Assembly: GCA_905339155.1 (NCBI GenBank)
Contig: CAJPFJ010000010.1
Location: forward strand, 87,968-151,967
Length of the DNA: 64,000 nt
Origin: Methanosarcinales archaeon
GTDB taxonomy: Archaea; Halobacteriota; Methanosarcinia; Methanosarcinales; Methanoperedenaceae
Reading direction: 5' to 3'
The first letter of the stretch is position 1, and every line of letters begins with the position of its first letter. Shown here piece after piece: positions 17,656 to 26,943 of this stretch. Below the pieces are notes generated by a model. That model ran no database searches, was not told where the DNA came from, and saw only the letters and a list, made by a program, of their open reading frames with translations. Both the position numbers and the translations under genes were made by a program.

Positions 17656-19188
17656 TCACCCTCTCCTCTTAATGATTTTTCGAAATCCAAAACCTGCATC
17701 CTGCTTATGAGTGTCTGGATCAACGGTTGTCTCGATATTCATTTCCCTTGCCAAAGGCGGGATTACAAAATGTTCTTCAAAAGTTGACCTTGATGTCAGT
17801 TGAAAGATTGCTAAAGCCTCCTCTTCCGTGGTACCACCCGAAACAAGGGCCTGCTGTACCTCAGAGGCTGGAATATCCATCACACTTTTAGCACGCATAT
17901 ATATTCGGACTGCAATGAGTTTTCGGTATACTTCTTCAACAATCTTTTTATTTCCTGCAGCAAAAAGGTCGGCCATGTAGCTCAGGGGTATTCTTGCCTG
18001 TTCAAGTGAAGTTAACAGGGGAATCATACCTTTTTCACCTGCGCCAGCAACTTCATAGTGTCCGTTTTTCATCGTCGCCAGCACTGGCAAAAGCGGCGGC
18101 ACATAAAAAAGCATGGGCAGTGTACGGAACTGTGGAGAAAGTGGAAGAGCTATTTTCCATTGTTTTACAAACTTGTAAACAGGGGATTTCTGGGCAGAAT
18201 CGATCATGGCATCTGATATACCATTGGCTTTTGCGGCAGCTATAACTTGAAAATCAAAAGGATCCTGTATTATTGCCCTTTGTGCCTCCACAAGGTCGGT
18301 ATCATTTACAGATGCAGTCTCCTGTATTTGGTCTGCGTCATAGAGCAATATGCCTAGAAAGCGGATGCGCCCTACACAAACGTGGAAACAGGCTGGGGCA
18401 TGCCCGCTCTCCAAACGTGGATAGCACAGGATGCACTTTTCTGATTTGCCTGTGGCCCAGTTATAGTAGACTTTCTTGTATGGGCATCCTGACACACACA
18501 TGCGCCATGCGCGGCATTTCTCATGACTGATAAGCACTATACCATCCTCGCCCCGCTTGTACATAGCGCCAGGATTGACAGCGCCGGCAGGGCATGCTGC
18601 CACACAGCCCGGGTTTAAGCAGTGGTTGCAGATGCGAGGGACATAAAAAAACACATTTCGCTCCACTTCATTCAGCAGGTGCCGCTCTTCCTCGGTAATG
18701 TTTTTAAGAACTGGATCGTTTTTGGCATATAGCTGCGAGCCACCCAGGTCATCATCCCAATTCGGTCCGGCTTCTATATCAATGGGCTTACCCGTAATAA
18801 GAGAAACAGGTCGTGCAGTGGGCTGGTCATCCCCCTGAGGGGCATTGAATAGCTCTTCGTACCTGTATGTCCATGGTTCATAGTAATCGTCTATGGTAGG
18901 CAGTGAGGGATTAAAGAAGATATTTGCCAGCGCCCCTATCCTGCCTTGCAGTTTCAGGCTAAGCTTATCTCCTTTTTTCTCCCACCCACCTTTATATTTA
19001 TCCTGGTCCTGCCACAATGTTGGATATCCAGTGCCGGGCTTTGTTTCAACGTTATTCCACCACATGTATTCAGTGCCTTTGCGGTCTGTCCAGATGTTCT
19101 TGCAGGCAATGCTGCATGTGTGGCAGCCAATGCATTTGTCTAAATGGAAAACCATTGAAACCTGCGCGCGTATGTCCATTTTTACCAC
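17656..19188 (-). CDS. narH: Respiratory nitrate reductase beta subunit
   Basis: 510-residue iron-sulfur electron-transfer subunit. It holds the four clusters in the usual order: [12 protein letters not shown] at the N-terminus, [14 protein letters not shown], then [15 protein letters not shown], where Trp replaces a Cys and so makes the 3Fe-4S cluster, and [20 protein letters not shown]. It joins NarI to NarG. Its start overlaps the narG stop by 7 bp. Length and motif order are those of the NarGHI type rather than periplasmic Nap. Confidence 0.95.
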   Translation of the reverse strand: MVKMDIRAQVSMVFHLDKCIGCHTCSIACKNIWTDRKGTEYMWWNNVETKPGTGYPTLWQDQDKYKGGWEKKGDKLSLKLQGRIGALANIFFNPSLPTIDDYYEPWTYRYEELFNAPQGDDQPTARPVSLITGKPIDIEAGPNWDDDLGGSQLYAKNDPVLKNITEEERHLLNEVERNVFFYVPRICNHCLNPGCVAACPAGAVNPGAMYKRGEDGIVLISHEKCRAWRMCVSGCPYKKVYYNWATGKSEKCILCYPRLESGHAPACFHVCVGRIRFLGILLYDADQIQETASVNDTDLVEAQRAIIQDPFDFQVIAAAKANGISDAMIDSAQKSPVYKFVKQWKIALPLSPQFRTLPMLFYVPPLLPVLATMKNGHYEVAGAGEKGMIPLLTSLEQARIPLSYMADLFAAGNKKIVEEVYRKLIAVRIYMRAKSVMDIPASEVQQALVSGGTTEEEALAIFQLTSRSTFEEHFVIPPLAREMNIETTVDPDTHKQDAGFGFRKIIKRRG

Positions 19189-22100
19189 TCCAGCTTCGTA
19201 ATCTTGCGCACCAGCACATAGGTATCGCGATTGCAGCCCGTAGGCCCCCAGTAATTAAAGCCATAAGTAAACTGTGCATAGCCCCCCGCCAGTTCCACAG
19301 GATTGATGCGTATCCTAGTAAGGCTGTTGTGCCCTCCGCCCCGTCTTCCACCGCGCAGCTGGGATTTAGGCATAGATGTACGCTCTGGAGAGTGGTAAAT
19401 CATGCATGTTCCAGGCTGTACACGCGAGCTTACTGCTGCGCGGGTGACCATAACTCCGTTATCGTTATAAACTTCTACCCAATCATTATCCAATATCCCT
19501 ATTTTTTCCGCATCCTTATCATTGAGCCAGCATGGTTCAATCCCTCTGGATAATGTGCGCATGTGGATATTATCTGAATATGTGGAGTGTATGTGCCACT
19601 TGCCATGGGGAGTGAGGAAATTGAGTTTGATGCCCTTCTCATCCTGCAAGCTCTGTTCTATTTCGTTCATCTTTTCGGGATCGAGTTTGGGCTTGTAGGC
19701 AGGCAGATGCTCGCCAAAATCCAGGTAATAGGGATGGTCCATATAGAAGTGCTGACGTCCTGTGAGTGTGCGCCAAGGTACGAGCCGTTCCACATTCATA
19801 CACCAGGCGGCGTAGGCCCTGCCGTTATTGACTATCCCTGTCCAGCATGGACTTGTGAGTATACGCCTAGGCTGCCTTATTATGTCGCCAAATGTCATAT
19901 TCATTCCGCGCATGTTTTCAGCTAGATCAGAAAGAGGTAGACCCACTTTCTCCTCTTCATGCTTGAAGCCAGCATAAGAAACCTCCCCATTAGTTTCAGG
20001 AGCAAGGTAGAGCACAAGATTGGCAGCATCCAGCGCATCTTCAAGGCTTGGGTACTTCTGTCCATTCCACGATACACAGCGCCTGTGCCATGGGTCAGGC
20101 GTGCCTCCGGTGGGGTTTTTCAGCAGTTCATCATAGAATTTTGCAACCGGAATGTTGACGCCGTTGCCTGTGATGCCGTCCTGACTCACAAGCGGACCAA
20201 ATGAAATGAAACGGTTGTACAGGTTTACATAGTCGCGTTCCAAAATTCGAAGGTGAGGCATGGTTTTTCCAGGGATCGGGTTGCACTCGCCCAGAGTCCA
20301 ATCGCGAACCTCTGGTTGAGCAAGTTCGTCGGGCGTATCATGCATGAGTGGAGAGGCAACTATATCCTTGAATGGCTCAGGGAACACCGAAGGGGAAAGT
20401 TCGCTCACCTTCTTAGCTAAAGCTTTGAAAATATCCCAGTCGGTTTTGGACTCCCATACAGGTGGCACGGCAGCGCCGAGATTGTGAATAAAGGAATGAA
20501 GGTCCGTGGTATTCAGGTCGTTCTTTTCGTACCACATGGCTGTGGGCAGGACGATATCCGAATATAAAGCCGAGGTATCCAAACGGAAATTTATATCCAC
20601 TACAAGATCCATCTTGCCACGTGGAACAGGCTCCCGGAATATAACTGATTTCACGCTTTCTTTAGCATTTTCCCCTGCAACAGCATTATCATGCGTGCCA
20701 AGGTAGTGGCGCAGGAAGTACTCATGTCCTTTGCCACTGGATAATATGGCATTGGCCCGCCAGACGAACCATATCCTTGGGAAGTTCTGCTGCGCATCGG
20801 GATCGTCTATGGAAAAACGCAATTTACTTGCTTTAACTTGCTCCACTACCCAGTGGATGATCTCATCATTGGTACGTGCACCTGCCTCTTCTGCCATACG
20901 AACGAGATCGATAGGGTTGCGATCGAATTGTGGAAAGAAGGGCATCCAGCCCATGCGAACTGCTTTGGCGACCAGGTCTATAGCATGACCCTTGGCCCAG
21001 CGAGCCTCAGGTGGCACAGAGGCATATTCTGTAAAACTGCTATCATGACGCCACTGATCGCTATGAACATAGTGCCATATTGTGGTTTGCTGACGTCTTG
21101 GAGGCTTAATCCAGTCAAGTGCGAAAGCTATGCTTGTCCATGGAGCAATTGCGGCAAGCTTCTCCTGGCCCACGTAATGGTTCATGCCACCGCCATTGCG
21201 CCCGCAACAACCACACAGTAAAAGGGCAGTAATGGGAGCCCGGTATGACAGATTGTTGTTGTACCAATGATTCACACCGGCACCTATTATAATCATGGAA
21301 CGTCCCTGCGTCACTTCAGCATTGCCTGCAAACTCTCTTGCAAGGCGAATCACGGTCTCTCTACCTATGCCTGTATGCGACTCCTGCCATGCCGGTGTAT
21401 AAGGGATGTCATCATCATAGCTTTTCGGATAATCGCCAGCCAAACCCCGATCAATACCGAACTGCGCCATCATCAAATCAAAAACCGTCGTTACAGGCAC
21501 CCGCCCTTTGGTAGTTTCCACGTATTTTACAGGCACACCTCGAAGCATGGTACTGCTATGAGTAAAATCCTCGAATGATACCTGAAATACCTCATCATAC
21601 TCGTCCAGGAATGTGAGAACCGGATCTATAGGACTGTTATCCAGTCCATCTTCCATCTTGAGGTTCCATTTGCCCTTTTCCTGTCCCCAACGAAACCCTA
21701 CTGTGCCTTTGGGCATTCGCGGTTGGTTATCGTATACCAGCGGCTTCCAGTTTCCATTTTCTACATTCTTGTATCGGCTCAGCATATATGCGCGGAGTAG
21801 CTGATCTGGTTTGTAGGTTTTCTCATCCTTCCCGAGCTGTACAAGGAAAGGGGCATCAGAGTAACGCTTGAGGTAGTCGATGAAGTACGGTACCTCTCTT
21901 TTAACATAGAACTCGTTGAGAATGACATGGTTAACAGCCATCCAGAGCGCAGTATCCTCTCCTGCTCTGACCGGAAGCCACCAATCGGCATATTTAGCCA
22001 CCTGGCTGAAATCCGGAGAGAGAACCACGAACTTTGCTCCTTCATGGCGTGCCTCCGAGACAAAATGAACATCAGGGGTGCGTGTCATACTGAGGTTTGA

Positions 22101-22811
22101 TCCCATGGAAACAATGTATTTGGCATTGAACCAGTCAGCGCTCTCGCATACATCTGTCTGGTCGCCCCAGACTTCAGGGAAGGCATTGGGGAGATCTGCA
22201 TACCAGTCGTAAAAACTCATGTTCACACCTCCCAGAAGCTGCAGGAAGCGCGAGCCTCCAGCATAGGAGAAGTAAGACATAGCAGGGATGGGAGAGAAGC
22301 CAAAGATACGGTCAGGCCCCCATTTCTTTGCGGTATAAAGGCAAGAAGCAGCAATGAGCTCAAGCATCTCATCCCAGGTTGCACGGCGAAAGCCTCCCTT
22401 ACCCCTTGCATGCTGGTAACTGGTGCGCTTCTGGTCATCTTCAACGATCGAACCCCACGCTTCTATCGGATCATCGTACTTTGCTTTTGCCTCAAGCCAG
22501 AGATCAAGAAGAGCACCACGCACATAAGGATATTTTACACGCAGAGGACTATAGACGTACCATGAAGCACTGATGCCGCGCTGGCATCCACGGGGCTCGT
22601 AGGGCGGCAAATTTGCCTCAAGGAGTGGATAATCCGTAGCCTGCATTTCCCATGTAATTATGCCATCCTTAACAAACACATTCCAGGAACATCCACCGGT
22701 GCAATTAACACCGTGTGTACTGCGAACTATGTTATCATACTGCCAGCGGTTGCGGTAGAACTCCTCCCAGAGGCGTCCTTTAGGGTTTATCAAGTCTTGA
22801 ATCCAGCTCAT
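19182..22811 (-). CDS. narG: Respiratory nitrate reductase alpha (molybdenum) subunit
   Basis: 1209-residue bis-MGD catalytic subunit reducing nitrate to nitrite. The FS0 cluster motif starts with His (H33, C37, C41: [13 protein letters not shown]), as in NarG. The region [15 protein letters not shown] ([17 protein letters not shown]) carries the Asp that binds molybdenum in NarG. The N-terminus ([20 protein letters not shown]) has no twin-arginine signal, and the previous gene ends 4 bp upstream, leaving no room for one. This points to a cytoplasm-facing enzyme of bacterial type, unlike the exported NarG of haloarchaea. It is cotranscribed with cytochrome c and narHJI. Confidence 0.95.
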   Translation of the reverse strand: MSWIQDLINPKGRLWEEFYRNRWQYDNIVRSTHGVNCTGGCSWNVFVKDGIITWEMQATDYPLLEANLPPYEPRGCQRGISASWYVYSPLRVKYPYVRGALLDLWLEAKAKYDDPIEAWGSIVEDDQKRTSYQHARGKGGFRRATWDEMLELIAASCLYTAKKWGPDRIFGFSPIPAMSYFSYAGGSRFLQLLGGVNMSFYDWYADLPNAFPEVWGDQTDVCESADWFNAKYIVSMGSNLSMTRTPDVHFVSEARHEGAKFVVLSPDFSQVAKYADWWLPVRAGEDTALWMAVNHVILNEFYVKREVPYFIDYLKRYSDAPFLVQLGKDEKTYKPDQLLRAYMLSRYKNVENGNWKPLVYDNQPRMPKGTVGFRWGQEKGKWNLKMEDGLDNSPIDPVLTFLDEYDEVFQVSFEDFTHSSTMLRGVPVKYVETTKGRVPVTTVFDLMMAQFGIDRGLAGDYPKSYDDDIPYTPAWQESHTGIGRETVIRLAREFAGNAEVTQGRSMIIIGAGVNHWYNNNLSYRAPITALLLCGCCGRNGGGMNHYVGQEKLAAIAPWTSIAFALDWIKPPRRQQTTIWHYVHSDQWRHDSSFTEYASVPPEARWAKGHAIDLVAKAVRMGWMPFFPQFDRNPIDLVRMAEEAGARTNDEIIHWVVEQVKASKLRFSIDDPDAQQNFPRIWFVWRANAILSSGKGHEYFLRHYLGTHDNAVAGENAKESVKSVIFREPVPRGKMDLVVDINFRLDTSALYSDIVLPTAMWYEKNDLNTTDLHSFIHNLGAAVPPVWESKTDWDIFKALAKKVSELSPSVFPEPFKDIVASPLMHDTPDELAQPEVRDWTLGECNPIPGKTMPHLRILERDYVNLYNRFISFGPLVSQDGITGNGVNIPVAKFYDELLKNPTGGTPDPWHRRCVSWNGQKYPSLEDALDAANLVLYLAPETNGEVSYAGFKHEEEKVGLPLSDLAENMRGMNMTFGDIIRQPRRILTSPCWTGIVNNGRAYAAWCMNVERLVPWRTLTGRQHFYMDHPYYLDFGEHLPAYKPKLDPEKMNEIEQSLQDEKGIKLNFLTPHGKWHIHSTYSDNIHMRTLSRGIEPCWLNDKDAEKIGILDNDWVEVYNDNGVMVTRAAVSSRVQPGTCMIYHSPERTSMPKSQLRGGRRGGGHNSLTRIRINPVELAGGYAQFTYGFNYWGPTGCNRDTYVLVRKITKLEW

Positions 22812-22815
22812 GCCT

Positions 22816-23679
22816 TCACCTATATTTCAAAGAATCTCGCACATTACTTAGACGATGCCGCCAGATGATGTGCGAAAGCAATAATAGTCCCACCATTCCT
22901 ATCAACGAAAACACCACGATCATAATCAAAGCTTGCTTGGGTTGTTCAGGTGCAGATTGCTGCAAAAAAGCCTTAAGGTCGGCCTGCTCCTGTAGAGTGA
23001 GTGGACGATTGCTATATATGGGGCTCATCGTAGGAAAGGGGACGCTGGCTAGAACTGATGCAATCCCGGCTTCGCCATATTTACTATAGGAAAGTGTAAG
23101 GTCGGGTCCCAGAGTACCCCCTTCCATTATTCCCGCAATGCTGTGGCAGGCTATGCAGGAAGAACCCCCGTTCTTGAAAGGGATGGACCCCGTGAACAGA
23201 GCACTGCCAGTTTTTGCGTCACCGGTCAGTGTTTCTACAGGAGAGGGAACTGCTTGAGCAGGAGTTATGGAAGGTTGCGTTGCCTGAATACCTACAGCCT
23301 CAAGGTACGCCACAACATCATCTGCTTCAGCTTCTGAAAGCCCCATGTTGGGCATGGGAATGTTATTGTATTCTTCAAGCAATTTGATAGCAATTGGGTC
23401 TTTATCAGCTAAAACCTTGTCTGGTTCGGATATATAACGTACTAGCCAATCTCGATTCCTCAGGCTAGTTACATCTTTCAGGTCAGGCCCTATCTTCTTG
23501 CCGCCACCAATACTATGACAGGAAATGCACTTATCGGTATAGATATCTTCCCCTTTCATTGCTTTTTCGTTAAGATTTGAAGCTACGGAAGGATGGATTA
23601 ATCCAATCATAGCTAATAGTAAAAGAAGCAGCTTGGAAACTTTACCCACATAGTTGAAGAAATTTCTCACTGTTAACAT
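22816..23679 (-). CDS. Membrane-anchored dihaem cytochrome c, first gene of nar operon
   Basis: 287 residues. An N-terminal signal or anchor helix ([20 protein letters not shown], about 16-35) is followed by two class I cytochrome c domains, with haem sites at residues 51-55 (CISCH) and 175-179 (CIACH). Candidate Met ligands follow in NIPMPNMGL and [11 protein letters not shown]-terminal membrane helix (about 250-272) precedes a basic tail. The domains face outside. It lies 4 bp upstream of narG and may carry electrons to or from the quinol/NarI level, or bridge to extracellular electron transfer. The signal-peptide region and upstream DNA recur at 29.3 kb before the NO reductase. Confidence 0.88.
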   Translation of the reverse strand: MLTVRNFFNYVGKVSKLLLLLLAMIGLIHPSVASNLNEKAMKGEDIYTDKCISCHSIGGGKKIGPDLKDVTSLRNRDWLVRYISEPDKVLADKDPIAIKLLEEYNNIPMPNMGLSEAEADDVVAYLEAVGIQATQPSITPAQAVPSPVETLTGDAKTGSALFTGSIPFKNGGSSCIACHSIAGIMEGGTLGPDLTLSYSKYGEAGIASVLASVPFPTMSPIYSNRPLTLQEQADLKAFLQQSAPEQPKQALIMIVVFSLIGMVGLLLLSHIIWRHRLSNVRDSLKYR

Positions 23680-23849
23680 TTGGACCTTTAATTCTTATAT
23701 ATGAAGATTTGTTAATAATCGTCGCTTGATAATTGTTCTCATTCGCTAAGATAATACACTAATGTAAATAGCTATTCGTTATAGATTATAATGAAATATC
23801 GTAAAATAGCTATACTCAATAGCACTTACATGGCAATCGGTAATAGCAA

Positions 23850-23990
23850 GTGAACAGTCGTACCTATCCAACCTCATTTTTAATCACGATCTTAACCCCA
23901 AAGGCATCTATAATGCTCTTTGTTACGTGCAGTCCAATGCGTGTACCCCATACTTTCTTGACGCAGATGTGTCAACTGATAAAAGTCTCT
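23850..23990 (-). pseudogene. Histidine kinase 3'-end fossil (copy 1)
   Basis: On the minus strand one frame reads SVDTSASRKYG and, after a 1-base shift, GTRIGLHVTKSIIDAFGVKI and then KNEVG before a stop; a further shift restores GTTVHL. This is the C-terminal G-box region of a histidine-kinase ATPase domain (consensus GGTGIGL.. and GxGTTF). It is broken by at least two frameshifts and has no 5' part. It lies between the truncated cupin and the nar cytochrome promoter region. Copy 2 is at 29.5 kb. Confidence 0.6.
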
Positions 23991-24004
23991 TCGCTTTCAT
24001 GCTC

Positions 24005-24147
24005 CACGATCGCTGCGTATTTTTCAGTGTTCTTCTGACAACGGAGCCGTCTGAATAGCTTATGGAACCGACAATATCAATGGCTCTCGCCACAGGAAAG
24101 TCATTGGGCTTGAAACTCAGGTCATCTGTCTGATTATGCGGATTCAT
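24005..24147 (-). pseudogene. Truncated cupin gene
   Basis: Starting ATG 4 bp after the FprA stop, about 40 codons read MNPHNQTDDLSFKPNDFP and then SISYSDGSVVRRTLKNT. The last part aligns with the N-terminus of the intact cupin at 26336 (YIEYSPGSIVSKTLKQN). After that the frame leaves the cupin family and merges into the kinase fossil. It is probably a broken gene. A short translated product up to 23923 is possible. Confidence 0.4.
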
Positions 24148-24151
24148 AATA

Positions 24152-25336
24152 TCACTTCTTTAGATTCTTCGCGAATTGCTTCCCGAATTGTTTACATTCT
24201 TCCAGTTCATCAGCTGTTGGATTATACCTGAACTTTATTCCGGGGACAGCCATCTCGATGCCGGCACTCTTTAGCCCATCTTCTATGACACCCACCGACT
24301 CCCCGCTCCAGCCATATCCACCGAATGCCGCCCCGGCCTTATTCTTGAACCGCAGACCTTTCATGGCCTCTATAAGGGCACCCACAGCCGAAAGTATCCT
24401 CCTGTTTATTGTAGGCGAGCCGACTATGACACCCTTCGATCTGAATATCTCTGTTATGATATCGTTAATATCACTCTTTGCAATGTTGAACAATTTGCAA
24501 GGCACCCCGCTCTCATTCAGACCGGATGCGATGGCCTCGGCCATGGATTTAGTTCCATTCCACATGGTATCATAGGCAATAACAACAAAGTCCTCCTGGT
24601 ACGCATCAGCCCATTCGTAATACTTCCCGACAATGTCCAGCGCGTCCTTGCGCCATATCACGCCATGACTCGGTGCTATCATATCCACAGGCACATTCAT
24701 TGCCTTGAACTCCTCAATCTTCTTTTTCACAAGGGAACTGAACGGGGTCAGGATATTGGCATAATATTTCATTGCTTCCTGAAACAGTTCGCACTGGTTG
24801 ACCTCATCATTATACATAGCTGATGTAGCATAATGCTGGCCGAACGCATCATTGGAAAGCAAAAGGTCAGCGCCCTTGACGTATGTGAACATACTGTCAG
24901 GCCAGTGCAGCATCGGGGCCTCCACAAAGACAAGCTCGTATTTTCCTATCTTTAATGTGTCACCTGTCTTCACCTCATTGAACTTCCAGTCCATGTGATG
25001 ATGGCGGTGGATCATATCGTGACCATTCTTTGTGCAGTATATCTCAGCATCCGGTATCTGCGACATAAGATGTGTCAGGCTTCCGGAATGATCGGATTCT
25101 GAATGGTTCACGACAACGGCATCGATGTTATCAAGTCCGAACTCAGCATCAAGCCTGGCTACGTATTCTTCCTTAAATGGAGTCCAGACGGTGTCCACAA
25201 GTACGTTCTTTTCGTCCTTTATCAGATAGCTGTTATAAGTACTGCCACGGTGTGTTGATAACTCCTCACCGTGGAATGTCTTTATTTCCCAGTCCTTAAT
25301 ACCTACCCAGAATATGTTCTCTTTGATTTCTATCAT
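24152..25336 (-). CDS. fprA: F420H2 oxidase / flavodiiron protein FprA
   Basis: 394 residues. The metallo-beta-lactamase-like domain carries the di-iron motif H78-x-E80-x-D82-H83 (NHSESDHSG) with later ligands in APMLHWPDS, SNDAFGQH and APSHGVIW. A flavodoxin domain begins about residue 253 (YDTMWNGTKSMAEAI). Methanogen FprA reduces O2 to water with F420H2; related proteins reduce NO. It lacks a fused rubredoxin. The context with ferredoxin, AhpD-like, cupin and NO reductase genes suggests a detoxification cluster for NO or O2 produced during denitrification. Start ATG at 25336 gives the family-typical MIEIKENIFWVG opening. Confidence 0.92.
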   Translation of the reverse strand: MIEIKENIFWVGIKDWEIKTFHGEELSTHRGSTYNSYLIKDEKNVLVDTVWTPFKEEYVARLDAEFGLDNIDAVVVNHSESDHSGSLTHLMSQIPDAEIYCTKNGHDMIHRHHHMDWKFNEVKTGDTLKIGKYELVFVEAPMLHWPDSMFTYVKGADLLLSNDAFGQHYATSAMYNDEVNQCELFQEAMKYYANILTPFSSLVKKKIEEFKAMNVPVDMIAPSHGVIWRKDALDIVGKYYEWADAYQEDFVVIAYDTMWNGTKSMAEAIASGLNESGVPCKLFNIAKSDINDIITEIFRSKGVIVGSPTINRRILSAVGALIEAMKGLRFKNKAGAAFGGYGWSGESVGVIEDGLKSAGIEMAVPGIKFRYNPTADELEECKQFGKQFAKNLKK

Positions 25337-25354
25337 GGTCTCACTTCACTGATG

Positions 25355-25426
25355 TTAGGCTTTTTCCAGAGCCAGTTTTGCAGCCTTAACAACAGGCCCA
25401 TCCATTGTATCGCAGTGTGGTGGCAT
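25355..25426 (-). CDS. Short DUF6448-like leader ORF upstream of fprA
   Basis: A 23-codon frame begins with ATG at 25426, preceded by a strong GGAGG ribosome site, and encodes MPPHCDTMDGPVVKAAKLAL plus three more residues, ending 18 bp before fprA. This matches the N-terminal signature of the roughly 150-200-residue DUF6448 family, which I recall as beginning with the same MPPHCD..DGPVV pattern. The gene is either truncated by a stop or kept as a tiny coding leader. The intact ribosome site suggests it is still translated and coupled to fprA. Confidence 0.5.
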   Translation of the reverse strand: MPPHCDTMDGPVVKAAKLALEKA

Positions 25427-25567
25427 AATTTATCCTCCGGATCAATATTTTGTTTCCATTTCTCCGTTTTTAATTTGACACCCTTCAAGTATTAATTTTT
25501 TTTCCTAAACTATAGCTCTTTTATTTTACTTCAGGTATATCACTTATTATATTTTTGTATTTAGTTA

Positions 25568-25828
25568 TTATATCCTTTTCTTCCCATTTTCATACACATG
25601 TATGCATGTAGCAGGACAGCTTTCTGCAGCTTCGATGTTGCACTTCACATCGTCCATCTCTCTTTCTTCATTCTCACCTATTTTTTTTGACCCCTTTAAA
25701 TGGGAGAAAACGTCATCAGCCATCTCCCAGAATTCAGGGCAGGTATTGACGCAGTTCTCACATGCTATGCATAATGGTCTTTCAATTTCTACCTTAAACT
25801 TTGCCACACCCTTCACATCCGAAATCAA
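25568..25828 (-). CDS. Ferredoxin (single 4Fe-4S type)
   Basis: Up to 86 residues with one 4Fe-4S site: CIACENCVNTCP near residue 19 and a distant CP in AESCPATCIHVYE. This is the layout of short archaeal and Clostridium-type single-cluster ferredoxins. The longest frame starts at a TTG inside the end of the AhpD-like gene. Downstream GTG codons at 25816 or 25807 would shorten the overlap and are equally plausible starts. It is likely a small electron carrier serving the stress-response neighbours. Confidence 0.8.
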   Translation of the reverse strand: MISDVKGVAKFKVEIERPLCIACENCVNTCPEFWEMADDVFSHLKGSKKIGENEEREMDDVKCNIEAAESCPATCIHVYENGKKRI

Positions 25829-26183
25829 CTTTGAGCAATTTTCTTATTGCGTTCTTGCAAACATTGACCCCCGGAGCTCCAGCGGTGACATAGACTACTC
25901 CAAGTGTATCCAGGATCTCCTCCTTAGTGGCGCCATGGTGAATTGCGCTTTTCATTTGTGATTCTGCACAGTCTGGACAGAGCCGCCCCGCCACAACAGC
26001 GAGTGCCATCAGTACTTTTATCTTTGCCGAAAGAGCCGTTTCTGACCAGAGCGCTTCATCGCTGTCGCGGTACAGCTTAAACCATTCAGGCGCGTGCTCT
26101 CCCACAAGCTGCTGGATCTCGGGTATGAAACCCATGCTTTTTTTTGTAACATCTAATTGGTCATTAATTTCTTTTTTTTCCAT
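25794..26183 (-). CDS. Carboxymuconolactone decarboxylase / AhpD-like protein
   Basis: 129 residues of the AhpD-like fold. The redox motif is LCPDCAESQMKSAIHHGATK, with Cys-x2-Cys and the downstream His, and is followed by EEILDTLGVVYVTAGAPG. Extra Cys residues sit at NVCKNAIRK and the C-terminal CEGCGKV. Family members act as alkylhydroperoxidases. The C-terminal CxxC is an unusual addition. It is cotranscribed with the ferredoxin, which overlaps its 3' end, and possibly with fprA. Role in peroxide or NO stress is inferred. Confidence 0.82.
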   Translation of the reverse strand: MEKKEINDQLDVTKKSMGFIPEIQQLVGEHAPEWFKLYRDSDEALWSETALSAKIKVLMALAVVAGRLCPDCAESQMKSAIHHGATKEEILDTLGVVYVTAGAPGVNVCKNAIRKLLKVDFGCEGCGKV

Positions 26184-26335
26184 GAATAAACCTCTATTCT
26201 TATGATTATTCTATTCAGTCGCAGATTTAATAAATGTACCCCTATTATGACACTTTAAAATTATTTGTGGAAATTACCCGATACGCAACAAAGACTATTT
26301 CTGCAATGGTTAACCACATTAATATGTGAATCAAT

Positions 26336-26644
26336 ATGGCTGAACCCATCAATTTAAAGGATTACATCGAATACAGTCCTGGATCAATAGTCAGTAAAAC
26401 CTTAAAACAGAATTCGGCAGGTACTATAACTTTGTTTGCTTTTGACTCTGGACAGGAATTGAGCGAGCATTCTGCACCATTTGATGCAGTTGTACATGTT
26501 ATCGAGGGAGAAGGAAGTTTCCTAATTGGGGGAGAGGAACATAATTTGAAGGATGGAGAGTTGATAATAATGCCGGCAAATGTGCCACATGCTGTCAAAG
26601 CAGTGCAGAAGTTTAAAATGTTGCTCACAATGCTTCGGGCTTGA
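26336..26644 (+). CDS. Cupin-domain protein
   Basis: 102-residue single-domain cupin. Motif 1 includes SEHSAPFDAVVHVIEGEGSF (His and acidic ligands) and motif 2 is GELIIMPANVPHAVKA. It resembles small cupins next to redox-stress genes. It is divergent from the AhpD-like/ferredoxin pair. A broken copy of the same family follows fprA. A short TATA-like AT-rich region lies just upstream and the gene may be leaderless. Ligand is unknown. Confidence 0.85.
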   Translation: MAEPINLKDYIEYSPGSIVSKTLKQNSAGTITLFAFDSGQELSEHSAPFDAVVHVIEGEGSFLIGGEEHNLKDGELIIMPANVPHAVKAVQKFKMLLTMLRA

Positions 26645-26943
26645 ATTTCTTCCAGGTTCTTACAGCAAATGACTGCCAATGATCATGTGCCGTTTAGAGC
26701 CTGTTCGATGCATATTGTTGTTCTCCAATGTCTTCAAGAAACTGATGGCTAATCCTGCGGAAACGAGTATTATACATGGATGGGCGAACAAAAATTTAAC
26801 ATAATGATATTTAAATTAGAGAGGATGACCAGATGAAGTGGATACTTTTTCATCCTTGACCCCGTTCATCCGTGCTTTATAGCGGTATTCCTTTTTAACT
26901 GAGTACGGTTAAGTTTTTTATAGTAAGTATCCTTTTGCATCAA
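26645..26943. other. Convergent intergenic region
   Basis: No gene recognised. It lies between the ends of the cupin gene and the NO reductase gene. It contains a short palindrome-poor stretch with the phrase GTTCATCCGTGC at about 26862, like dispersed intergenic repeats. No transcription terminator hairpin is obvious. Confidence 0.3.
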
